Source of the DNA: Bacteroidota bacterium
GTDB lineage: Bacteria > Bacteroidota > Bacteroidia > Chitinophagales > Chitinophagaceae
Direction of reading: 5' to 3'
DNA: 64,000 bases
Assembly (NCBI GenBank): GCA_023423405.1
Contig: JAFAFR010000014.1
Coordinates: forward strand, 248,001-312,000
Both the position numbers and the translations under genes were made by a program. Positions within the stretch are counted from its first letter, which is position 1; each line of letters opens with the position of its first letter. Positions 52,088 through 58,855 of the stretch are shown one piece after another. Under the pieces are notes generated by a model. It had not been told where the DNA came from. It saw nothing but the letters and a program-made list of their open reading frames with translations, and did no database searches.

Positions 52088-53666
52088 TATCATAGGACAG
52101 GAAACCGGCGCTGCCGGCAAAGAAACCCTTTCATCGTTCAGCACCCTCCTGGGTGCTGAATTGCCTGAAGCCTTTTCTGTGGCGACGGAAGCGGAAATCA
52201 AGCTGGCCCTGGAAAAAGCGGCCGCCGCCGCCCCGGTGTATGCCGCCCTCCCCGCCGACAAGCGGGCCGAATTCCTGGAAGCCATTGCCGCTGAGATCCA
52301 GGCCCTGGGGCCCGACCTGATCGAAAGGGCCAAACTCGAAAGCGGACTGCCCGAAGGCCGCCTCAACGGCGAGCGCGACCGTACCGTGAACCAGTTGAAA
52401 CTCTTCGCCACCATCCTGCGCGAAGGCTCCTGGGTGGAGGCCATCATCGACACGGCCCAGCCCGACCGCAAACCGCTGCCGCGGGCCGATCTTCGGCGCA
52501 TGCTCCTGCCGCTGGGCCCCGTGGCCGTTTTCGCCGCCAGCAATTTCCCCTTTGCCTTCTCCACCGCCGGTGGTGATACGGCATCGGCCCTGGCCGCCGG
52601 CTGCCCCGTGATCGTGAAAGCTCATACCTCACACTTAGGCACAAACGAAATGATGGCCTCGGCCATCCAGCGCGCTGCCAAAGCCACGGGTATGCCCGAC
52701 GGCGTTTTCTCATCGCTGGTTGGTCCCGGTAGCAGCCTGGGACAAACCCTGGCGCGCCAGGAAGCCATCAAAGCCATCGGCTTCACCGGCTCTTACCGCG
52801 CCGGCATGTCGCTTTTTCATACCGCCGCCACCGAAAGAAAATCGCCCATCCCGGTCTACGCCGAAATGAGCAGCATCAACCCGGTGATCCTATTGCCCGG
52901 CAAGCTGGCCGCCGATGCCGCTGCCGTGGCCAAACAACTGGCAGGTTCTATCACGCTGGGCGTGGGACAGTTCTGCACCAATCCCGGGCTGCTTTTCCTG
53001 CTGCGTGACAAAGCCTCCGAAGCCTTTGTGGCCGAGCTGAAAACCGCGCTGGAAGCGGTTCCTGCCGCCACTATGCTCAACAAGACCATCTGTTCCAGCT
53101 ATTATAAAGAGAAATCGCGCATTGCCCAGTTGCCCGGCGTTACCGCAGTGGTGGACAATCCCTCCGGCGCCGGTGAATACAAAGGCAGCGCTGCCCTGCT
53201 GCAGGTGTCGGCAACCGACTTCATGAAGGAAGAAGCCATGCAGGAAGAGATCTTTGGTCCCGCTTCCCTGCTGGTATGGTGCAACAGTGCCGCCGAAATG
53301 GAAACGGCCCTGGGCCGCCTCCACGGCCAGCTCACCGGGTCGGTATACGGCAATGCGGCAGACCACAAAGCGTTTGCGCAAGCCATCGCTGTTCTCTCCG
53401 GGAAAGTGGGCAGGCTTATTTATGACAACGTGCCTACCGGCGTGGAAGTTTGTCACGCGATGGTGCACGGCGGGCCTTTTCCCGCCACCACCGACGGGCG
53501 TTCCACTTCCGTGGGCGGCGAAGCCATCAAACGTTTCCTGCGGCCCATCTGCCTGCAGGATTGCCCCGAACAATTGTTACCATCCGCCCTGCAGAATGCA
53601 AACCCGCTGGGCATTATGCGAAAACTCAACGGCCGCTATACCAGGGAGGCCATATCATCTATCTGA
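52071..53666 (+). CDS. Alpha-ketoglutaric semialdehyde (2,5-dioxovalerate) dehydrogenase
   Basis: Oxidises alpha-ketoglutaric semialdehyde to 2-oxoglutarate, the last step of the hydroxyproline path. The 531-residue ALDH has the expected residues: Asn158 in ASNFPFAFS, Lys183 in VKAHTSHLG, Glu265 in AEMSSINP and catalytic Cys302 in GQFCTNPG. The AEMSSINP form rather than ELGGK is typical of KGSADH enzymes. The first ATG lies inside the DapA-like gene and the pair overlaps by 17 bases, implying coupled translation. The oxidase gene starts 3 bases after its stop. Confidence 0.92.
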   Translation: MLHGHNIIGQETGAAGKETLSSFSTLLGAELPEAFSVATEAEIKLALEKAAAAAPVYAALPADKRAEFLEAIAAEIQALGPDLIERAKLESGLPEGRLNGERDRTVNQLKLFATILREGSWVEAIIDTAQPDRKPLPRADLRRMLLPLGPVAVFAASNFPFAFSTAGGDTASALAAGCPVIVKAHTSHLGTNEMMASAIQRAAKATGMPDGVFSSLVGPGSSLGQTLARQEAIKAIGFTGSYRAGMSLFHTAATERKSPIPVYAEMSSINPVILLPGKLAADAAAVAKQLAGSITLGVGQFCTNPGLLFLLRDKASEAFVAELKTALEAVPAATMLNKTICSSYYKEKSRIAQLPGVTAVVDNPSGAGEYKGSAALLQVSATDFMKEEAMQEEIFGPASLLVWCNSAAEMETALGRLHGQLTGSVYGNAADHKAFAQAIAVLSGKVGRLIYDNVPTGVEVCHAMVHGGPFPATTDGRSTSVGGEAIKRFLRPICLQDCPEQLLPSALQNANPLGIMRKLNGRYTREAISSI

Positions 53667-53669
53667 TAC

Positions 53670-54914
53670 ATGAAAGCAGTAGTAGTTGGCGGCGGCATCA
53701 TTGGACTGAGCAGTGCCTATTTTTTGCGGAAAGCCGGCTGGGAGGTGGTAGTGACCGACCGCACCGATCTGTCGGACAGTTGTTCCTACGGCAACCTCGG
53801 CATGGTGGTGCCCAGTCATTTTGTGCCGCTGGCGGCGCCGGGCATTGTGTCGCAGGGCATCCGCTGGATGTTCAATTCGCGCAGCCCTTTTTACGTGCGG
53901 CCATCGCTCAGTCCCGCGCTCATCCGCTGGGGGCTCAGTTTCATGAAGAGCGCCAATGCACAGCACGTGGAGCGTTCGGGTCCTTACCTGCGCGATATCA
54001 ACCTGCTCAGTCATGCTTTGTATGAAGAGATGAGCCAGGATCCTGCTTTTGGATTTGCTTTCGAAAAGAAGGGCATCCTGATGTATTTCAAAGATCCGAA
54101 AGTGGGCGAAGAGGAAATCCATTTGGGCGAGAAGGCCCGCAGCATGGGTCTCGACGCCGTTTCGCTGAGTAAGGCCGAGGTGCGGGCGCTGGAGCCCGAT
54201 ACTGAGCTTGATATCCTGGGCGCCGTACATTATCGCTGCGATGCGCACCTGTATCCGAACAAGCTGATTCCCCAACTCATCGAATGGCTGCGGGGCGCGG
54301 GCGTGCAATTTGTATTGAACGCCGCAGTCACCGCGGTGCATCGCCGCAACGGTCGCGTGGAGCGCATTGTCGCTGGCGGTGAAGAGCTGAAGGGCGATGT
54401 GTTTGTGCTGGCGGCCGGCTCCTGGCTGGGCGACCTTGCGCGGCTCGCCGGAGAATATGTGCCCATCATGCCGGGCAAGGGTTATTCCTTTACGCTCGAC
54501 CATCCCGAACAGTGCCTGAACATTCCCGCCATCCTCTGCGAAGCGCGGGTGGCCATAACGCCCATGGACGGCCGAATGCGGTACGGCGGCACCATGGAGC
54601 TGGGCGCCATGAACGACAAAGTATACATGAACCGCGTGCAGGGCATTGTGCAATCAGTCCCTTCCTATTTCCCCAATATACGGTTGTCCATGCCCGGTAG
54701 TGACCAGGTGTGGTTCGGCTACCGGCCCTGCTCTCCCGACGGCCTTCCCTATATCGGGTACGCGTCGCAATCTTCCAACCTGCTTGTTGCGGGCGGGCAT
54801 GCCATGATGGGCCTGAGTCTTGGTCCCGCTACGGGCAAGCTGGTGGCCGAGCTGGCCGGGCGGAAGGCTACCTCGGTGGCGGTGGATGCGTTTAGTGCTA
54901 CGAGGTTTCAGTGA
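53670..54914 (+). CDS. DadA-like FAD oxidoreductase, probable D-hydroxyproline dehydrogenase
   Basis: A 414-residue FAD-dependent amine oxidoreductase of the DAO/DadA fold. The dinucleotide motif VVVGGGIIGLSSAYFLRKAGWEVVVTDR is at residues 4-31, and the C-terminal GGHAMMGLSLGPATGKLVAEL is the second FAD contact. GLPYIGYAS precedes it. In context it should oxidise cis-4-hydroxy-D-proline to 1-pyrroline-4-hydroxy-2-carboxylate. It closes the hydroxyproline catabolic unit. Other D-amino acids are possible substrates. Confidence 0.88.
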   Translation: MKAVVVGGGIIGLSSAYFLRKAGWEVVVTDRTDLSDSCSYGNLGMVVPSHFVPLAAPGIVSQGIRWMFNSRSPFYVRPSLSPALIRWGLSFMKSANAQHVERSGPYLRDINLLSHALYEEMSQDPAFGFAFEKKGILMYFKDPKVGEEEIHLGEKARSMGLDAVSLSKAEVRALEPDTELDILGAVHYRCDAHLYPNKLIPQLIEWLRGAGVQFVLNAAVTAVHRRNGRVERIVAGGEELKGDVFVLAAGSWLGDLARLAGEYVPIMPGKGYSFTLDHPEQCLNIPAILCEARVAITPMDGRMRYGGTMELGAMNDKVYMNRVQGIVQSVPSYFPNIRLSMPGSDQVWFGYRPCSPDGLPYIGYASQSSNLLVAGGHAMMGLSLGPATGKLVAELAGRKATSVAVDAFSATRFQ

Positions 54915-55296
54915 GTTTGTAGTTTGGGGTTTGTGGTTTGGGGTTGGGGCCGCTTCGGTCACTGCATACTTGTTACTAATAAAGCCTTCAAAATAGTTTC
55001 ATCTTCCGGCCACAGCTGCCAGTGCGTACCAGGTAAACATCGGCCGGCCAATATGGCAATACTTGTTGTCCACTTCCATGTAGCGGGCTGTGCACTTTTT
55101 TACACGCGGGTGTCTGGACAGCAGGTGCCCTTGCGCGGGCGGATGAAAAGATGTCGTCTTCCTTCACTCTGAGGAAGCAGCGGTTGGCGTGGAAACAGAT
55201 ACAACGCGAAAGCATAAAAAATTTGTTTTTGTGATCAATTCATTTGAACAGGATAACAATACAGCCCTGTTTCGGTAATTCCAAATGAATGTCGCA
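54915..55296. other. Intergenic region without a convincing gene
   Basis: It begins with a low-complexity GTTTGGGGTTTGTGG stretch after the oxidase gene. The minus strand of 54988-55215 is open for 75 codons ending YLVRTGSCGRKMKLF, but nothing is recognisable. It may contain the remains of older genes. Confidence 0.4.
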
Positions 55297-55564
55297 GGCG
55301 GTCGCTTACACGGCGGAGGCGGTCGTTTTTGTGGCGCGGGCGGTCGTTGCGGGGTTGGTGAAAATGGTGGGGTGTCTTTTTGGGTAGAAGAAAAATGTGG
55401 TAAAAACTCGTCCGATTTTTCTCTTTTTTCACCCGATTTTTCCCTTTTGGGTGTTTACGGTTGTGAGAGAAGGCTGTAGTTTCACCCTGCCACGATTGCG
55501 AAAATGATGTTATTTTAGGTGAATTGCAGCAATTAGGCTGCGCCAATGCAGCCGTTGTGTGCAA
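55235..55564 (-). CDS. Uncertain small ORF with heptapeptide repeats
   Basis: A 109-codon frame, Lys/Arg- and His-rich, with three [NS]DR[PL]R heptads near residues 72-92 and a C-terminal HSFGITETGLYCYP. There is no clear promoter and no known family. The opposite strand is also open (55285-55479, 64 codons), so either strand, or neither, could be coding. Confidence 0.25.
   Translation of the reverse strand: MHTTAALAQPNCCNSPKITSFSQSWQGETTAFSHNRKHPKGKNRVKKEKNRTSFYHIFLLPKKTPHHFHQPRNDRPRHKNDRLRRVSDRLRHSFGITETGLYCYPVQMN
55297..55359. repeat. Three tandem 21-base repeats
   Basis: GGCGGTCG occurs at 55297, 55318 and 55339, exactly 21 bases apart, with similar but diverged intervening bases. On the minus strand the unit gives a heptapeptide of the form [NS]-D-R-[PL]-R-x-x inside an open frame of 109 codons (55235-55564). 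On the plus strand it gives Gly/Arg-rich heptads. Confidence 0.7.
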
Positions 55565-55566
55565 TT
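55522..55566 (+). repeat. Recombination-site-like palindrome A (attC-like, short)
   Basis: Nested inverted repeats are visible. The outer pair is AATTGCA (55522-55528) and TGCAATT (55560-55566); the inner pair is GGCTGC (55536-55541) and GCAGCC (55548-55553). The core GTTGTGTGC (55554-55562) opens the first cassette and is the exact complement of GCACACAAC at 56101. Confidence 0.55.
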
Positions 55567-55585
55567 ATATTAAACCCTGCGAACA

Positions 55586-56098
55586 ATGACAGAATTGGAC
55601 GTGAGAGACAGAATACTTGTTTTATTTAACAAAGAAAGACAAACTCCAAATGCTGACTTTGATAAGTCGCATTTTCTTGATTTCCTTTCAAGCCCTCCAC
55701 ATTCTAAAGACACAATAAAAAACTCATTTAGAGGAGTTAGACGGTACTATAGGTTTATGGACAGCTTAGAATTGGAATTTGGAATATGCTTTTCATTATC
55801 AGACCTTGACAGGTATTATAGTGTTGACAGTCTGACCAAAAAAGTTCTACAACGAATTGACAAAAGCCGTGGAAATCTTATGATACTAAAGCAGCGAAGC
55901 GAACAAAAAGAGACTTACAGGATTGAGATCTTGTTGACCGCAATTTTAATTTCGACATATTTCTGGCTTGGGATTCATTGGTTGACAATTTTACTGACAG
56001 TTACATTTGGCATAGCAATTTGGTGGATACTAAGTAGTAAAATTTATAATAGACAACATAACAAAAAATTGACCTTGAAATTTGGAAATAAAGAATAA
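55586..56098 (+). CDS. Hypothetical cassette-borne protein with C-terminal membrane helices
   Basis: A 170-residue protein of visibly A+T-rich codon use. The N-terminal 110 residues are soluble and charged (for example TIKNSFRGVRRYYRFMDSLELEFG). Two hydrophobic segments follow at about 118-133 and 136-150, then a basic tail. The ATG lies 31 bases after the first cassette core. I recognise no family. Its position as the sole gene of cassette 1 is the main information. Confidence 0.65.
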   Translation: MTELDVRDRILVLFNKERQTPNADFDKSHFLDFLSSPPHSKDTIKNSFRGVRRYYRFMDSLELEFGICFSLSDLDRYYSVDSLTKKVLQRIDKSRGNLMILKQRSEQKETYRIEILLTAILISTYFWLGIHWLTILLTVTFGIAIWWILSSKIYNRQHNKKLTLKFGNKE

Positions 56099-56100
56099 CT

Positions 56101-56264
56101 GCACACAACAAGGGTTTTGCAAAATACGGGCAGATGAATAGCGCCCATCAGCATTGGTAATTCTATCAACTTTAGTACTTTGGCCGTAGTAAATCAAAAG
56201 TTACGGCCAAGCGAGCAGACGAAATCCTAATGCCCGTACTTCGCAAAGCCCTGGACGTTGTAGG
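56101..56264 (+). repeat. Recombination-site-like palindrome B (attC-like, 164 bases)
   Basis: It opens with GCACACAAC (56101-56109) and closes with GTTGTAGG (56257-56264). Arms GGGTTTTGCAAAATACGGGCA (56112-56132) and TGCCCGTACTTCGCAAAGCC (from 56231, plus one C) pair at 18 of 21 positions. A perfect 9-base inner stem is TTGGCCGTA (56180-56188) with TACGGCCAA (56202-56210). The folded single strand would be a long imperfect hairpin, like large attC sites. Confidence 0.65.
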
Positions 56265-56293
56265 AAACCCTAAAAGTGATACCTCAAACATTT

Positions 56294-56797
56294 ATGAAGA
56301 CTAGTAAGACGTTAATTCTATTTTGCATTGCTTATAATATCATAACGCTTTACTTTATCTCGGACATTCAGCGTGACCAATCAGCTTCTTTAGGGTATGT
56401 TTTTATATTTCCAATTTTTTGGATTATCGCAGGAATAATTTTGGGACTTCTTTTTTGGTTCAAAAAAATCCGACTGACGACAATCTGGGATAAAATTTTG
56501 CTTTTCTTTTCAACACCACTTGCATTGTTAATACCATTTTTTATAGTTGGATATTTTTCATCACAGTATATTACTTCAAGTTCAGAATACAATAAAAATG
56601 GACACAGGTACAGAGAAATTCATCACGATTACCCCGTCGGTGGACAAACACAAAGAGTTGAATATTACATAAGCCAAGACCCAGTGACAGACAGCGAACC
56701 CTTTCCCCAAAGCGACGTTTGGTTAAAGGATAGTATTTGGACTTATTACAACAAAGACGGGACGGTTCGGAAAACAGAAGATTATAGACACGAATAA
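56294..56797 (+). CDS. Hypothetical cassette-borne membrane protein
   Basis: A 167-residue protein from the ATG at 56294 (a GTG at 56276 is possible). Three hydrophobic helices lie at about residues 5-24, 32-54 and 66-88. A soluble C-terminal domain of about 75 residues contains GGQTQRVEYYISQDPVTDSEPFPQSDVW and ends TYYNKDGTVRKTEDYRHE, similar in feel to MORN-like or toxin-immunity tails, though no family is recognised. It is the only gene of cassette 2, with strongly A+T-rich codons. Confidence 0.65.
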   Translation: MKTSKTLILFCIAYNIITLYFISDIQRDQSASLGYVFIFPIFWIIAGIILGLLFWFKKIRLTTIWDKILLFFSTPLALLIPFFIVGYFSSQYITSSSEYNKNGHRYREIHHDYPVGGQTQRVEYYISQDPVTDSEPFPQSDVWLKDSIWTYYNKDGTVRKTEDYRHE

Positions 56798-56806
56798 ACG
56801 GGTATG

Positions 56807-56954
56807 CCTACAACAGGCGGATTGGCTATATGGCGAGACGATGAATGAAGCCAGGAAATAGAATAAACAATGAACATCTATTTATAAATTTTGCATCGAT
56901 TACGGCAGACGAATCACGGATTACCACCACACCGCCAAGCTGTACCGTTAGCGG
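56807..56954 (+). repeat. Recombination-site-like element C (attC-like, 148 bases)
   Basis: It opens with CCTACAAC (56807-56814), the exact complement of GTTGTAGG at the start of cassette 2, and closes with GTTAGCGG (56947-56954). Next to the opening core is GGCGG and near the closing core is CCGCC. The inner pairing is weaker than in element B. Confidence 0.5.
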
Positions 56955-57005
56955 TCATTGAACGGACGGCACAGCAGGCATTAACAAACGACACAACAAA
57001 ACGAT

Positions 57006-57467
57006 ATGACAAAAAACGAATCACTTAGAATGAACAATGTTGGTATCGTTGTAGAAAACCTGGATAATGCTATTTCCTTTTTCACAGAAATGGGACTGAA
57101 ACTTGAAGGACGGGCAATGGTTGAAGGCGAATGGTCGGGGCGGGTAACGGGACTTAAAAATCAATCCGTAGAAATTGCGATGATGATTACACCAGACGGA
57201 CACAGCCGACTTGAACTTTCAAGATTTATAACGCCAACAACTATTTCTGACCATAGGGCAGCACCTGTTAATTCTTTGGGATATTTAAGAGTTATGTTTG
57301 AAGTTGACAATATTGACGATTTAGTATCCAGGCTTACCAAACACGGTGCTGAACTTGTTGACGAAATTGTTAACTACCAGGACACATACCGGCTATGCTA
57401 CATTCGTGGAGTTGAAGGACTACTGATTGGACTTGCAGAACAAATAAATAACAATGCATTGCCGTAA
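57006..57467 (+). CDS. VOC-family (glyoxalase/bleomycin-resistance-like) protein
   Basis: A 153-residue protein of the vicinal oxygen chelate fold. It starts RMNNVGIVVENLDNAISFFTEMGLKLEGRAMVEGEW and has the second half-module YLRVMFEVDNIDDLVSRLTKHGAEL, ending with CYIRGVEGLLIGLAEQ. Members include glyoxalases, dioxygenases and drug-binding proteins; the substrate is unknown. It is the gene of the third cassette. VOC and similar small enzymes are frequent integron cargo. Its 3' end overlaps the reading frame of the opposite-strand AraC-type gene by 70 bases. Confidence 0.82.
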   Translation: MTKNESLRMNNVGIVVENLDNAISFFTEMGLKLEGRAMVEGEWSGRVTGLKNQSVEIAMMITPDGHSRLELSRFITPTTISDHRAAPVNSLGYLRVMFEVDNIDDLVSRLTKHGAELVDEIVNYQDTYRLCYIRGVEGLLIGLAEQINNNALP

Positions 57468-57922
57468 ACAAAGGGCAAATCACTTGAACAGGTCCAGGCG
57501 GATTTGGGAATTGAGCAGTGATTGACCTGATCAGGGGCTTTGACTCTTCCCACATCCAACCGGTATTCCCGCGGCGTAATGCCTGTTCTGAGTTTGAAGA
57601 ATTTTGTAAAGTTGGTGGGATCGGTGAAACAAAGCCGGTCGGAAACCGCCAGTATGGGAATGTCCTGATTACGGAGCATTTTCTTTGCTTCCGCAATGAT
57701 CCTGTTTTCGTAGATATGCCAGGGGGACATGCCGGAAATTTGTTTTACAGAATCACTGAAATGTGTAGGATGTATAAAAAGCTGCGAAGCAAATTCCCTG
57801 ATCCGTTTCAGCCGGGTCGCTTTGCCACTGTGAATGTCCTCAAAGTGGCTGTCGATCAACACCAGGAAGTCCTGCAGAATTTCTGCGCACCTTTTGCTTT
57901 TTTTAATTCCATTGCCTGCCAT
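57398..57922 (-). CDS. AraC-family regulator, DNA-binding domain only, abnormal C-terminus
   Basis: A 174-codon frame with a typical AraC double helix-turn-helix: RIREFASQLFIHPTHFSDSVKQISGMSPWHIYENRIIAEAKKMLR and PILAVSDRLCFTDPTNFTKFFKLRTGITPREYR. No ligand-binding domain precedes it. Normal members end soon after PREYR. Here about 50 unconserved residues follow and run into the antisense of the VOC gene. A one-base shift near 57530 would give SLLNSQIRLDLFK and a stop at about 57481, so a frameshift or junction effect is likely. Confidence 0.65.
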   Translation of the reverse strand: MAGNGIKKSKRCAEILQDFLVLIDSHFEDIHSGKATRLKRIREFASQLFIHPTHFSDSVKQISGMSPWHIYENRIIAEAKKMLRNQDIPILAVSDRLCFTDPTNFTKFFKLRTGITPREYRLDVGRVKAPDQVNHCSIPKSAWTCSSDLPFVYGNALLFICSASPISSPSTPRM

Positions 57923-58198
57923 GCGAAGTGGTCAATGAAACAAAGCTACCAGTTACACAGGCCGCAGATAGCTGGCAGAAAATCATCGAGAACAAAATAG
58001 AAAAAGCAATGAACAGATCCGGGCGTTTTTGGTAAGGATTATTGCGGAAAGCCTGTTTTAAAGAGGCGACTGCTGCGGTCGCTACCTGCCGTTCATAGAA
58101 AAAAAACGATGCACATTTCGATGTTTTTCTAGGAATTTGCGTCCGGCATGCGCATCAGCAATCGTACATAATAAATACATTCGTGTTATTGTAAGTGT

Positions 58199-58855
58199 AT
58201 GTACAAAATCCTCGTCGTCGATGACCATTCCATTGTGCGTGCAGGAATTGCATATTTAATGGCGAATGAAGCAGCCTCGTTTGCATTTGAAGATGCCAGC
58301 GACGGGGAGAAGGCAGTAGCATGCCTGAAAGAAAGCCGGTTTGACCTCGTTATTGTTGACATTCACATACCCGGTACGGACACGGTTGGATTGATCCGCT
58401 ATATCCTCACACAGTATCCCGACACTCATCTGATGGTTTTCTCCATGAACGAGGAAGCCTGGTTTGGCCGGCGCTTTTTGCAGATGGGGGTAAAGGGCTA
58501 CCTCAGTAAAGAGTCGCCCGACGACGAGGTAAGGACGGCCATATGGACGGTGCTGAAAGGAAAGCGCCATGTGAGCAACCAACTTGCGAGGCAGATATCT
58601 GAAGAGGTACTGGATGGCAGGGGTGAAAATCCGTTTGATCTGTTGAGCAGCCGGGAGTTCGAGGTATTGCTGCAACTCGTTAAAGGAGATTCCGTGTCGG
58701 CAATAGCAGAGACCCTTAACCTGCATACATCCACCGTCGGCACACATAAAGCCCATGTATTTCAAAAACTGGGTGTCCAGAATATTGTTCAATTGACAAA
58801 TCTTGCGAATTTATATGGCATTCTTTCCGGGCAGGGGAAAACAGGGAAAGACTGA
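58199..58855 (+). CDS. NarL/FixJ-type response regulator
   Basis: A 218-residue two-component regulator. The receiver domain has ILVVDDHSIVRAGI, the phospho-acceptor Asp54 in VIVDIHIPG and the LSKES Lys. The C-terminal LuxR-type helix-turn-helix contains LLSSREFEVLLQLVKGDSVSAIAETLNLHTSTVGTHKAHVFQKLGV. The next gene, a histidine kinase, starts within its last 41 bases, so the two are a cognate pair translated together. The regulator-before-kinase order is less usual. Confidence 0.93.
   Translation: MYKILVVDDHSIVRAGIAYLMANEAASFAFEDASDGEKAVACLKESRFDLVIVDIHIPGTDTVGLIRYILTQYPDTHLMVFSMNEEAWFGRRFLQMGVKGYLSKESPDDEVRTAIWTVLKGKRHVSNQLARQISEEVLDGRGENPFDLLSSREFEVLLQLVKGDSVSAIAETLNLHTSTVGTHKAHVFQKLGVQNIVQLTNLANLYGILSGQGKTGKD

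Larger units (their letters stand above)
55555..57470 (+). mobile_element. Integron-like gene cassette array without visible integrase (CALIN-like)
   Basis: Three same-strand A+T-rich genes, each with a short leader, are separated by long palindromic elements. The first bases of each of the first two cassettes are perfectly complementary to the bases opening the element at its own 3' end: GTTGTGTGC with GCACACAAC, and GTTGTAGG with CCTACAAC. This is the rule for integron cassettes, where the inverse core site pairs with the cassette's own start. The third pair (GTTAGCGG with CCGTAAAC) is degenerate. The cores depart from the classical GTTRRRY at one position, and no intI lies in the window. 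Confidence 0.55.

Noticed and set aside
55297..55359. CRISPR array
   Set aside because: The repeats are 8 well-conserved bases in a 21-base unit with no unique spacers of 30 bases or more, and there are no cas genes.
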